From CATOSD01 sp965203135 (lineage in GTDB: Bacteria; Chloroflexota; Dehalococcoidia; Lucifugimonadales; CATOSD01): a DNA stretch of 64,000 nucleotides. The stretch covers positions 1,054,001 through 1,118,000 of the forward strand of contig CBDBBO010000001.1 in the NCBI GenBank assembly GCA_965203135.1, read 5' to 3'. This document shows positions 50,717-59,687 of the stretch, piece by piece. The translations under genes and the position numbers were made by a program. Positions within the stretch are counted from its first letter, which is position 1; each line of letters starts with the position of its first letter. The notes under the pieces were generated by a model. It did no database searches, had not been told where the DNA came from, and saw nothing but the letters and a program-made list of their open reading frames with translations.

Positions 50717-53700
50717 ATGGTAAACCGATCAAAGCAACTACCTGCGGCGGAAACGCTGGCTGGTTGGCAAAGGCCTGATGTCGCAGGGCTTGATCTGCAA
50801 TTCCGGATGACCCGGAGCGTGTTGGACGAATTCGTGGAAGAACACGATGCGTCGGATGTCCTCCGAGAGTTGGTCCAGAATGAATTTGATGCTCAAGGCG
50901 CGCGCATGGAGATTGTATTTGGCGCAGATTCTCTATGTGTACTTGGCAACGGAGTGCCCATCGATGCCGCAGGATGGAAGCGGCTTAGTGTCATGTTCGG
51001 CCAAGGGCAAGTCGCAGGATCTGACCAGGTCATTAGGCCGAAGACTAACGGCATCGGATCAAAGAACTTTGGTCTAAAATCCCTGTTCTCGTTTGGCCCA
51101 CAGATTTTCATCCGGTCGGCAGGATTGCAAACGGTTCTGGATTATCGCGAAGGGACACCGCCCAAACCGCTACCTGAACCCGATTCCAAACACAAGCCCG
51201 GCGTTGAGATACAAGTCCCGTACAGGACAGTCGTTGACGGCAATTTACTGCCATTCGGGTTGGAGCAGGAGAAGAGCGCCTTTGATCAGTTTGCACAAAG
51301 ACTGGTCCCCACGTTGATAAGGCTCGTCATACCTGATTCACCAAAACAACTGAAGCGGCTCGTGGTGAAGTCTGAGCGCCTGGACCGACGAATTGTGTGG
51401 ACACAGTCGGCCAAGAAGGTTGAGTGCTCCACACGCTACGTAACTGCAATAGAGCGGACCCTAAAAGTGGTGCGCAGCCGACTAGACAACAGCAACTCCA
51501 GTCAACAGACGATCAGGGAGATTGAATTTCAGAAATCGTTTGAGGTGCCGGAGGAGTTTCGAAGCGTCGCATTCCCAAGCTATTTCAGAGCATCGAGCCG
51601 AAGCAGGATCAAGATCGGCGCATCAGTAAGGATGAAAGGACGCGGAATTGACCTTACTCATCAGGGTCATCTCTTCTATCCCATTGGGGTTCCCGATGGA
51701 CGGAGCGGAAACGGCATCAGCATAAGTGCGCCCTTCAAGATGGATATGGATAGGAGTGCCATCCTGGGAGAAGATCCATGGAACCGATGGCTGTTGCAAT
51801 GTGCAGCCAGATTAACCATGGATCTTCTCACTTCTGATTGGATCGAACGATTTGGCGCGGCCGCATACTTGACATCCTGGCCCAATGGAATTCCCTCGGA
51901 GAATTGCAGAGCATATTGCACTGCCATTTCCGAATTACTCGCCAGCGAGGAATGTTGGCCCACTCGCGACGTCACAAAAGGAAGAAATCGACGATCTGTT
52001 CTTAGCAATGGGAGTGAGATCGTCATACCGGATACTGAAGAACTTGACGAGTTTCTGACCCCAGGACGTTATCTCATTCCACAATTTGCCGCAGACGAGC
52101 GCGTCCGACGGATGGCAATGGAATTCGGAGCTAAACGGTTTACCATCAACTCGCTGGTCCGCTTACGGTGTGCAGGGAAAGACAGTGGAAATCTGACCAC
52201 GCGCCTTGATCCGCCCGAAGCAAGTTATTGCTACACAGAATATCCAAACGCTTGGGCTAATGTTGAGCGGCAAAAGCGGTTTGCGCAGGCATTGGACGTC
52301 TTTGCGCGGAAACTGTCCAGACAAAACCGCGAAGACCTGAGACAAGCCAGCACGACATTGAACGCCGCCGGCGGCCTTTCTGCTCCGAACACGCCGCTCT
52401 GGGTAGTTCAAGGCGATATCGCACCGGCCGTAGATATTGAACCTGAGAAACGACTGCATCCTGATTTGTGCCATTACAAGGTCTTACCTAAGATCTGCGA
52501 AGATTTCGACGTTAAGTCTTGGGTTCGCCAGACCGCGGAGGAAGTTCGCTTAGGTACCGCTTCTCCAAATCAACGAGAGGCGTTGTACGGGTACGTTATC
52601 GAGAGGCACGGGCAGTTTGATCAAACTACCAGAGCTATCCTCAGACGGTCGCCTATATTGAAGACTGACTCTGGCGATTGGGCGACGCCTGAATCCATAA
52701 CTGATGTAAGGACGAACAACGCAGAAGACCTGCGCCCCGTGATGAATTTTCCCCATCCGGAGTATGCCAAAGATGTAGAACTAGCCAAAGCACTGAGATT
52801 AAGAAAGAAGGTAACCGGCGCTGACTTGGTGGCATACGCAGCACTGGTTCAACAAAATCCTGAGATGGCAGAAAGCTACGCCAATACGTTGTGGAAGATG
52901 AGGAGGCTACTTGATCCCAAAGTAATCTCCCAACTCTCTATTATGCCGTTTCTACGCAACACGTTGGGTGGCTTAACCAGTCCGGTTGACACCTATTTGC
53001 CCACCAATTTGAACTTGGCATGCTTGGGGTCGGAAGCGGCGTTCGTGAAAGGGGGACACCGGTCGTTACATGAGCAGTTGGGATGTCGGTCCACCCCTCG
53101 ACCCGAAGATATCGTTGAGTACATAGAAAGGCTTCAAACCAACGGGGAAAAACCGGAAGACGCCAAGATTCTGTACGCCACATTAGTTCAAGCATTGAAA
53201 CTAGAGGGCGAGCAGGTGGATTCGTATGAACACGACCACATTTTGTGGGCAGACAGCAATTTCCATCCACCGAGCGACGTCCTAGCGGGAAACGGTTATC
53301 GGAAAATGTTCGGTCATGCGGTGCCCCAAGTGAACGGCTCAAGTGGCTACCTAAAGGCAGCTCGTGAGTTGGGCGCGCATTCGGACCCGGAGCCGCATCA
53401 CTGGAGAAGGTTGCTGCGCTGGTTCTCTAGCAAATGGGGTGGCTCGAATCCCATACCCCAAGATGAGCGGGAAAGGTTGCGCCAAGTGTACGCAACACTG
53501 TCCGCTCCCCCAGAAGAGATGCCAGAAAACGAACGTTTCCTCCTAGGCACAAATGGGCGACTGTACTCACATGCGAAAGCGGTAGAAGGAGTTTTTCTGA
53601 TCAACGATGACCCGCAATTGGCTTCGGAACTAGAGGCATGCCAGTCTGCCGTGGCCTTTGCAGACTTATCGAAACCAGGTAGTCTCGGGTTCTTTACCGA

Positions 53701-54967
53701 AGCAGGGGTAAAGAACCTAACCGCAGTTCGCCGTTTAGAGGACACATACGTCGGTGAAAGTGTGGAGACAAGTGGGCGCATAGACGCCGATGCTGTCGTG
53801 CAGAAAATTCAATCCGACGAGTTTGGATCGGCGCTCAGCAGGTTAGTGGAGTATAACGTCGGAACTGTCCAAGGCTGGGAACTCCTAACACCCCTTGAGT
53901 TGCTTGCGGAGCTTAAGAAGCGGTCCAGCATCAGGTTTGTTGACAAGCTACAGGCGGTCTACACCGTTGCGGGGCAAAAGGTAAATGTCGACCAAGAAAT
54001 CGTACTTGAAGATGAGCGGTTTGTGTCTATCAGGGCATCAAGCAACATTGAACTGAGAGACCGATTGAGCCTCGCTTTGGCAAGTCTAGTTGTCGAGGAG
54101 CCTGCAGTCCAACGCTCATTGGCAGACTCTATATTTAGGCTGCTCGCAAGCCGGTCACCAAGAGACATGGAGCGCTACCTAAAGGGACGAGGCATACCTT
54201 GGGAACTGGATGCAGGTTCAAAGTCCGAGCGTTGGGAAGACAACTCGATGGACCCTGAAGTAGTTCAAGACGAAGACGAAGACGCAGTGAATGATCGCGT
54301 CACGAAAATTCTGAATGAAAGCCTAGCGCCACTCTCACGCCGAGGCAACGCTGTACACGATGGACAAGGGTCGATTTCGATGCACTCCGGCAATGGAAGG
54401 GGAATCGATACAACGGCTGCAACACAACCAAAACGGCCATCATTACCTCCAATTGCGGAGGTAACCGTAAGACAGATTCCGCGCGATGGGACCGTCCACG
54501 TTCGAAAGCCGCAACAAACGCGAACGTCTGGAAGTTCAAGCGGCTGGTCACCCCCCACACGGGAACAAGAGGAGTGGGATCGCAAGATCGGACGGCGAGG
54601 GGAGGAGTTAGTTTACCGTTCCGAAATAGAGAGAGTCAAGAAACTCGGGTATCCAGAGTCTCGTGTTGAATGGATTTCTGAGCACAACCCTGGAGCGGAT
54701 CACGATATACAATCGGTGGATCGCAACGGCGATGAGCTATACATCGAGGTAAAATCCACCACGGGAAAAGACGGACGTTTCCAATGGTCGAAGAACGAAT
54801 TCGATCTCGCACGTTCACTTCGGGATCGTTATGTGCTATACCGAGTATACGAGGTTGACAAGAAGACCGCTTCAATGAAATCGTTTCCGGATCCTGTGGG
54901 CCTCTTGCTTCAAGATGCCCTGCTCTTGGACATCCGCTCGTTGAACGCGGCGGTCGAATCCTTGTAG
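50717..54967 (+). CDS. giant HATPase / DUF3883 protein (NO VEIN-like, candidate defence gene)
   Basis: 1416 aa. The N-terminus is a GHKL ATPase of the sacsin/NO VEIN type: N-box ELVQNEFDA (Glu51, Asn55), a G1-like CVLGNGVPI and G2 TNGIGSKNFGLKSLF. A long middle part (~200-1250) has no recognised domain. The C-terminal ~125 residues match DUF3883, a PD-(D/E)XK-like nuclease fold: Asp1330 in GADHDIQS, then Glu1344-Val-Lys1346 in YIEVKSTTG. Bacterial proteins of this layout are often in defence islands. It lies directly behind a tRNA gene with A/T-richer codon use, suggesting a horizontally acquired single-gene system. It has no obvious partner genes. Confidence 0.82.
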   Translation: MVNRSKQLPAAETLAGWQRPDVAGLDLQFRMTRSVLDEFVEEHDASDVLRELVQNEFDAQGARMEIVFGADSLCVLGNGVPIDAAGWKRLSVMFGQGQVAGSDQVIRPKTNGIGSKNFGLKSLFSFGPQIFIRSAGLQTVLDYREGTPPKPLPEPDSKHKPGVEIQVPYRTVVDGNLLPFGLEQEKSAFDQFAQRLVPTLIRLVIPDSPKQLKRLVVKSERLDRRIVWTQSAKKVECSTRYVTAIERTLKVVRSRLDNSNSSQQTIREIEFQKSFEVPEEFRSVAFPSYFRASSRSRIKIGASVRMKGRGIDLTHQGHLFYPIGVPDGRSGNGISISAPFKMDMDRSAILGEDPWNRWLLQCAARLTMDLLTSDWIERFGAAAYLTSWPNGIPSENCRAYCTAISELLASEECWPTRDVTKGRNRRSVLSNGSEIVIPDTEELDEFLTPGRYLIPQFAADERVRRMAMEFGAKRFTINSLVRLRCAGKDSGNLTTRLDPPEASYCYTEYPNAWANVERQKRFAQALDVFARKLSRQNREDLRQASTTLNAAGGLSAPNTPLWVVQGDIAPAVDIEPEKRLHPDLCHYKVLPKICEDFDVKSWVRQTAEEVRLGTASPNQREALYGYVIERHGQFDQTTRAILRRSPILKTDSGDWATPESITDVRTNNAEDLRPVMNFPHPEYAKDVELAKALRLRKKVTGADLVAYAALVQQNPEMAESYANTLWKMRRLLDPKVISQLSIMPFLRNTLGGLTSPVDTYLPTNLNLACLGSEAAFVKGGHRSLHEQLGCRSTPRPEDIVEYIERLQTNGEKPEDAKILYATLVQALKLEGEQVDSYEHDHILWADSNFHPPSDVLAGNGYRKMFGHAVPQVNGSSGYLKAARELGAHSDPEPHHWRRLLRWFSSKWGGSNPIPQDERERLRQVYATLSAPPEEMPENERFLLGTNGRLYSHAKAVEGVFLINDDPQLASELEACQSAVAFADLSKPGSLGFFTEAGVKNLTAVRRLEDTYVGESVETSGRIDADAVVQKIQSDEFGSALSRLVEYNVGTVQGWELLTPLELLAELKKRSSIRFVDKLQAVYTVAGQKVNVDQEIVLEDERFVSIRASSNIELRDRLSLALASLVVEEPAVQRSLADSIFRLLASRSPRDMERYLKGRGIPWELDAGSKSERWEDNSMDPEVVQDEDEDAVNDRVTKILNESLAPLSRRGNAVHDGQGSISMHSGNGRGIDTTAATQPKRPSLPPIAEVTVRQIPRDGTVHVRKPQQTRTSGSSSGWSPPTREQEEWDRKIGRRGEELVYRSEIERVKKLGYPESRVEWISEHNPGADHDIQSVDRNGDELYIEVKSTTGKDGRFQWSKNEFDLARSLRDRYVLYRVYEVDKKTASMKSFPDPVGLLLQDALLLDIRSLNAAVESL

Positions 54968-55217
54968 ACGAACGCAGTATGAATCTGCTCCATTCAACGC
55001 ACGTGACAGCCATTCTCTGTGATAGGCTCCCTTTCGTTCCGCTGCTCGCAGCGCCACCTCCCAGCGAAAAGTTCGCAGACCGGTACGCCTTGTCCCACCA
55101 TGTTCGACGATATCGAGAACTCTCGATGAGGCTGTCGTTGGATCGCTGCGTGACGGCTCGTCGCCGGGGCTCGTCAGGTTAGCTTGATCGTTGAGCTGAA
55201 ATTGAATTGAGCACAAA
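54968..55217. other. intergenic region, nothing recognised
   Basis: 250 bases. A 67-codon open frame (54979-55182) has no recognisable features. It may mark the end of the insert behind the tRNA. Confidence 0.45.
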
Positions 55218-55874
55218 GTGAAAAAGTACATTCTCTTTGACCATGATGGGGTCTTGGTCGAAACAGAACGTTGGTATTACCTGGCAAACAAGCGAGCGCT
55301 GGCGTCTCTTGGAATTGATCTCCCACGAGACGCGTACCTGGTGAACATGGCCAATGGAGTTTCCTCGTGGGAGGCGGCACGAGTTTCGGGAATATCCGAA
55401 TCTGAAATCGAACGTGGCCGAGAGCTGAGGAACCGATACTACCAGGAATACCTGATGACCGAAGATATCGAGATCGAGGGTGTCCTGGAAACACTAGCCG
55501 AACTCGCGGGTGAGTACAGGATGGGCATAGTCACTACGTCCAAACCACCCGATTTCGCCCTGATACACGAGAAGCGAGCTATTCTGGACTACATGGAATT
55601 CTGTCTGACTCGGGAGGACTACGGACGAGCTAAGCCACATCCCGAACCCTATCTGAGAGGACTCGAACGCTTTGGCGCTGCTGCCGCTGAAACGGTAGTT
55701 GTTGAAGACTCGGCGAGAGGGTTGAAGTCGGCAATAGCGGCGGGTATCGACTGCATCGTGGTTGCAAGCGAGTTCACAGCAGCCCACGATTTGTCCAAGG
55801 CAACTGCCAGGGTCGCTACGTTCAGGGAATTGCCATCTGCTATACGGGGCTTAACAAGTCTAGCCAGGCGATAG
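55218..55874 (+). CDS. HAD-superfamily hydrolase (phosphatase/phosphoglucomutase-like)
   Basis: 218 aa from GTG. Motif I is FDHDGVLVE (Asp8, Asp10), motif II is VTTSKPP, motif III has Lys in RAKPHPEPY and motif IV is VVEDSARGLKSA. An alpha-helical cap between motifs I and II (subclass I) resembles beta-phosphoglucomutase/GPH-type phosphatases. It acts on a small phosphorylated metabolite. Its 3' end overlaps that of the convergent YbaK-like gene by 15 bases. Confidence 0.88.
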   Translation: MKKYILFDHDGVLVETERWYYLANKRALASLGIDLPRDAYLVNMANGVSSWEAARVSGISESEIERGRELRNRYYQEYLMTEDIEIEGVLETLAELAGEYRMGIVTTSKPPDFALIHEKRAILDYMEFCLTREDYGRAKPHPEPYLRGLERFGAAAAETVVVEDSARGLKSAIAAGIDCIVVASEFTAAHDLSKATARVATFRELPSAIRGLTSLARR

Positions 55875-56408
55875 TGAGGAGGGAGCATCAGAGTCAATGA
55901 CAGGTGACAACGCCGCGATTGAGAGGCCCTCGATGAACTCCAGCCCCGGCAACTTCTCTAACTCCTGTGGCGCCATTTTCAGCTTGCCGGAACGGCTGCC
56001 CGCCCCAAGGATGACGTAGTCCATTTCCAGCAGGCGCACGTCGGCGTATATCGGAAGCCCCTCCGGCAGGGCCAGCGCCGTGACCCCGCCAATCATCATT
56101 CCCGTCACTTCACGGGTCTGCTCCGCCGAGGCGAATGATGCCCTCGACACCCCCATCAGCCCGCGCACCCGCTTGTTCACGTCCAGCCGGTCGCACGCCC
56201 GCACTACCGCCGCGCAGTACTTCGCCGGCCCCCTTTTGCTGGCCACGATGATCGTATTGGCGGAATGGGGCAAGTCGTACCCGTACTGTTGGCAAAAATC
56301 GGCGGTGTCGGCGTACTGAGGATCGATTTCGATCCACTCCCAGTCCGCGATTTCAAGCTCGTCCATCACCGCCCGCACACGCGCTTCAATCTCTTGTGGT
56401 GTGCTCAT
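55860..56408 (-). CDS. YbaK/ProX-type aminoacyl-tRNA editing protein
   Basis: 182 aa. SANTIIVASKRGPAKYCAAVVRACDRLDVNKRV and EVTGMMIGGVTALALPEGLPIYAD match the YbaK/EbsC fold, where the Lys and the GGV(T/S) loop form the editing site that deacylates mischarged tRNA. A freestanding domain; the exact tRNA target is unclear. A GGAGG-type ribosome-binding site precedes ATG 56408. Confidence 0.82.
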   Translation of the reverse strand: MSTPQEIEARVRAVMDELEIADWEWIEIDPQYADTADFCQQYGYDLPHSANTIIVASKRGPAKYCAAVVRACDRLDVNKRVRGLMGVSRASFASAEQTREVTGMMIGGVTALALPEGLPIYADVRLLEMDYVILGAGSRSGKLKMAPQELEKLPGLEFIEGLSIAALSPVIDSDAPSSLSPG

Positions 56409-56620
56409 GTTCGAACCTCCCTAATGGTTGACCTGCCGCGTGTGGTTGTACCACAGGCTGCGCTGCACGGACAAGAGTGAGGGTCTTACGGCGGTAGCCG
56501 TGTCATCTGTTCGAAGGCCTGGGATTTGACCGGCAGAAAAGAACGAGTCTATGATGTTGCCATCTCGTCTGTGCTCACCTCGGGACCTGAGGCCGATCGG
56601 AATGGGCAGTGGAGAGCGGG

Positions 56621-57382
56621 ATGTTCGACTTGAAACGAGCAGTAGACACCATAATGGGGATTTCGCGAATCTGGAGTACAAGCAGATATCTGGCGACCAT
56701 GGCCGTACTGTTCCTGGTGCTCGCCTGCTCGACCGATCCCGCGCCTACAGTAACGCCGACGGTCGCGCCGCCCGCACCCACGCCTACAGTAGCGGCAACG
56801 GTCGCGCCGCCCGCACCCACGCCTACGCCAGTGCCGGCCACACCCACGCCTGCGCCGACCGCCACTCTCGCTCCCGCCACTCCGACGCATGAGCCGGAGC
56901 ACATCCCGGGGGAGTTCGACGAACGGATCGCGCTGGTCAGGGAGAAGATGGCGCCGGTGGAGCCGGTGTGGACGGTCTACTTCCACAACAGCGACTGGCT
57001 GACGCCCGGGAGAAACACGTACATGGGCGAGGTGTTCGAGCTGCTCAAGCTCGACAACATCGCCGACCACGAGGGGTACCGGGAGATAGATCCCGAAACG
57101 GTCATCGCCGCCGAGCCGGACATCATCATCGCGGACTCGGTGGAGAGCATAGTGGATAACCCCGCGCTGTCGGGCCTGCACATGGCGCAGGATGCCGACC
57201 ACATCCCGCACCACATCTTCGCGCTGGACGGGGGACTCTCTTTTGACCCGGACGATCACCACTTCATGGATGCCGTAGAGAAGCTGGCCGCCTTCGTCTA
57301 CCCGGACGTGTTCGTCGAGGAAGACGAGGGCGACGGACACGGCCACTCCCACGACGACAAGAGCAAGGGTCACTCGCACTAG
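56621..57382 (+). CDS. metal/cobalamin-type ABC binding lipoprotein with His-rich tail
   Basis: 253 aa from ATG 56621 (GGAGAG upstream; GTG 56609 is possible). The signal peptide ends in lipobox LVLAC, and a long Pro/Thr-rich linker (VAPPAPTPT repeats, ~45-90) follows. The body YMGEVFELLKLDNIAD, DPETVIAAEPDIIIADS resembles TroA/BtuF-type helical-backbone binding proteins, although only part of the usual two-lobe length is present (about 160 residues). The C-terminus is His-rich (DGHGHSHDDKSKGHSH), pointing to Zn/Ni/Co binding. No transporter genes are adjacent. Confidence 0.75.
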   Translation: MFDLKRAVDTIMGISRIWSTSRYLATMAVLFLVLACSTDPAPTVTPTVAPPAPTPTVAATVAPPAPTPTPVPATPTPAPTATLAPATPTHEPEHIPGEFDERIALVREKMAPVEPVWTVYFHNSDWLTPGRNTYMGEVFELLKLDNIADHEGYREIDPETVIAAEPDIIIADSVESIVDNPALSGLHMAQDADHIPHHIFALDGGLSFDPDDHHFMDAVEKLAAFVYPDVFVEEDEGDGHGHSHDDKSKGHSH

Positions 57383-57439
57383 TGACCTTCGCTGGATGGT
57401 ATGCGGGGAAGGGACTTATCGGTCCGGGAGGCCACGACA

Positions 57440-58498
57440 ATGCGTGTCGGGATCATCGCCGGTTCTGTAGCGGCCGTCGCCGCGTCACTCGTCTCGCTTC
57501 CGCTTCACTCGCCGAACGACCTGTTGTTCAATAGCGTGACGGTGTCGGTGGCCGCGATAGCCCTGGGCATCGCGGCGGGGGCGGCCTGGTCGCGACTGGC
57601 TGACACGAAGAGGCCGACTCTCTACTTCTCGCTGCTGCTCGGCGCGGGGCTGATCCTCTTTGCGCTGACCTCCCTGCTGTTGGATGCGTTCCTGGAGCGG
57701 ACCTTCACATTCTCGGTCCCGCTTGCGGCGACGGCCGTGGTTCTCGTCGGAGTCGTTGTACCGTTGCTGGATCGCGGCGCTGTCGTACCGAACCTGTGGG
57801 CCACGCTCGCGGCGCTCGGTGTCGCCGCGGTGGTGGGTTTCGGTCTTGCAGGCCAGGGGGACGAGGAGAGCGGGGAGCTCGCCCTGCCACCGCCATCGCC
57901 GACGGTGGCTCCGGCGGTCCAAACCGTCCCGGCCGTGCTGCCGTCGCCCGTGGCTCCGTCCCCCACGGCAACCGCTCCGCCCGACCATACCACCTACGTG
58001 GTGGGTGAGGGATCCGAGACGACTTTCACTGTCCGCGAGGAGCTCGCGCGCTTACCCACTCCCTTCGACGCGGTGATCCGCACGACGGAGCTCTCCGGAG
58101 AGATCGACCTCGCGGGCGGCCGCTCTGTCGTGACTATCGATCTGCATACGCTCTCCAGCGACGAGGAGTTCCGGGATCGCTACATCCGCAGGGCCATGTT
58201 CCCGGACTCCCGCACAGCCAGCTTCACCGTCGATGGTGTCGATGAGGTGGTCGAAAGCCTGTCAGCAGGCGAGACGGTAACACGTTCCGTGGAGGGGGTG
58301 CTTGGCATCAGGGGTATCGAGGCGCCGCTGACGTTCGAGGTGGAGGCGAGGCTGGACGGAGAGGTGCTGCACGTGCTTGGACGTACGACCTTTACCTGGG
58401 AGCAGCTCGAGATTCCCGTGCCGATAGCCAGGTCGGTCGTGTCCGTCGCCGATGAGGTGAGGGTGGAGGTGTTGATCAGGGCGACGCCTGACGAGTGA
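57440..58498 (+). CDS. membrane protein with extracytoplasmic YceI-like domain
   Basis: 352 aa from ATG 57440 (GGGAGG upstream). Four hydrophobic segments in the first ~140 residues are followed by a Pro-rich linker (PPPSPTVAP...) and a C-terminal YceI-like lipocalin fold: TTFTVREELARLPTPFDAVIRTTELSGEIDL, then EEFRDRYIRRAMFPDS, the conserved R-D-x-(H/Y) region of YceI. YceI domains bind polyisoprenoids or amphiphiles. It follows the metal-binding lipoprotein; REP-like debris (GGGGAAGGGACTTATCGG) lies between them. Confidence 0.78.
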   Translation: MRVGIIAGSVAAVAASLVSLPLHSPNDLLFNSVTVSVAAIALGIAAGAAWSRLADTKRPTLYFSLLLGAGLILFALTSLLLDAFLERTFTFSVPLAATAVVLVGVVVPLLDRGAVVPNLWATLAALGVAAVVGFGLAGQGDEESGELALPPPSPTVAPAVQTVPAVLPSPVAPSPTATAPPDHTTYVVGEGSETTFTVREELARLPTPFDAVIRTTELSGEIDLAGGRSVVTIDLHTLSSDEEFRDRYIRRAMFPDSRTASFTVDGVDEVVESLSAGETVTRSVEGVLGIRGIEAPLTFEVEARLDGEVLHVLGRTTFTWEQLEIPVPIARSVVSVADEVRVEVLIRATPDE

Positions 58499-58656
58499 CG
58501 GGCCGCCCGGCTCAGTAGCGCTTCCTGGTATTCCACGATGCTGTCGTGCCGGACGGGATGCCAAACGCGCCCGAATGACCGACCCGGGCTCCATGAATGA
58601 GTTGTCCAAGACAGACAAAGCTACACAATGGTACACTTAGGACTAGGAGATCCACT

Positions 58657-58977
58657 ATGGCCAAGTACATGTATCAAGCGAATTACACACCGGCGGGAAT
58701 GCAGGGTCTGCTTCGGGAAGGCGGCACTTCGCGACGGAAGGTCTTCGAAGAGATGGGCAGGGAGCAAGGCGGGCAGTTGGAGGCGTTCTACTATGCCTTC
58801 GGCGGCGCGGATCTGTACATAATCTTCGACCTGCCCGATGCCGCGACGGCTGCCGCGATCTCGCTTGCAATCACGGCGGGAGGAGCGCTCAGCCTCAGCA
58901 CGGTGCAGTTGCTGACGCCAGAGGAAATCGACGCAGCCGCGCAGAAGACGGTGAACTACCGCCCTCCCGGGGCTTGA
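58657..58977 (+). CDS. GYD-domain protein
   Basis: 106 aa from ATG 58657 (AGGAGA 6 bases upstream). MAKYMYQANYTPAGMQGLL and EAFYYAFGGADLYIIFDLPD match the GYD domain (here G-A-D), a ferredoxin-like alpha/beta barrel family of unknown role. LSTVQLLTPEEIDAA is also typical. Cytoplasmic. Forms a probable pair with the following small gene. Confidence 0.83.
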   Translation: MAKYMYQANYTPAGMQGLLREGGTSRRKVFEEMGREQGGQLEAFYYAFGGADLYIIFDLPDAATAAAISLAITAGGALSLSTVQLLTPEEIDAAAQKTVNYRPPGA

Positions 58978-59026
58978 TCGCCGACCCAAGGAACGATGCC
59001 AAATCGAGTCTGCTCAGGAGGATGAT

Positions 59027-59191
59027 GTGAAGAAAGCGTACAAGTTTCTGAGAGGGTCCGCTTCCGGCAAAGCCGTCGGCGGCGCGCTCGCGTTCGTGAT
59101 CGCGTACACGAGCGGGGGCTACATAAACTGCCCGTTGTGCGGCGGCCAGGGACTGCACCCCTGGGAATGGGGCGTCACTCTGGGCATATAG
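59027..59191 (+). CDS. small protein with one hydrophobic segment and CPLCGG motif
   Basis: 54 aa from GTG 59027, supported by a strong AGGAGG (59016-59021) at good spacing. The N-terminus is basic (KKAYKFLRG), then a hydrophobic segment (GGALAFVIAYTSGG) and INCPLCGGQGLHPWEWG. The CxxC could bind metal or be redox active. It lies 49 bases after the GYD gene. No family recognised. Confidence 0.6.
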   Translation: MKKAYKFLRGSASGKAVGGALAFVIAYTSGGYINCPLCGGQGLHPWEWGVTLGI

Positions 59192-59369
59192 CCCGCACCG
59201 TGGGTCCTCTCGGAGGAACACGATCCACGTCGAGCAGCATGGGCGCCAACCGCATGTCGCAACCTCACGCCCTCCGGCCAAATTGACACCCACACCTACC
59301 ATCGCTAGAATTGGGAGCATCAGCACAAGGGGCGGCCGTACGCCCGCGTTCGGGTACAGGAGTACCGCA

Positions 59370-59684
59370 TTGACACAGGAAACCTACGTAACCCGCGACC
59401 AGGTCTACGACGCCCTGAAGGACGTCTACGACCCCGAAATTCCCGTCAACGTGGTAGACCTCGGCCTGGTCTACGACATTCAGGTCGAAGAAGGCGACGT
59501 CGAGGTCAAGATGACGCTCACCTTCGCCGGCTGCGGCATGGGCCCCTACATCGGCCAACAGGCCGAGTGGCGAATCGCCGAGCTCGACGGCGTGGAGGAC
59601 GTCAACGTGGAGCTGGTCTACGACCCGCCCTGGACGCCCGACATGATCACCGAGGACGGCAAGAAGATGCTGGGACTCGACTAG
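59370..59684 (+). CDS. MIP18/SufT-like (DUF59) iron-sulfur assembly protein
   Basis: 104 aa from TTG 59370 (AGGAG 7 bases upstream); an earlier frame start at 59283 lacks homology. LKDVYDPEIPVNVVDLGLVYDI and TFAGCGMGPYIGQQAE are hallmark DUF59/MIP18 stretches, with the reactive Cys before GMGP. These proteins help deliver Fe-S clusters. The Mrp-like gene begins 3 bases after its stop, so this is a split version of the DUF59-Mrp fusion seen in many bacteria. Confidence 0.88.
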   Translation: MTQETYVTRDQVYDALKDVYDPEIPVNVVDLGLVYDIQVEEGDVEVKMTLTFAGCGMGPYIGQQAEWRIAELDGVEDVNVELVYDPPWTPDMITEDGKKMLGLD

Positions 59685-59687
59685 CCG

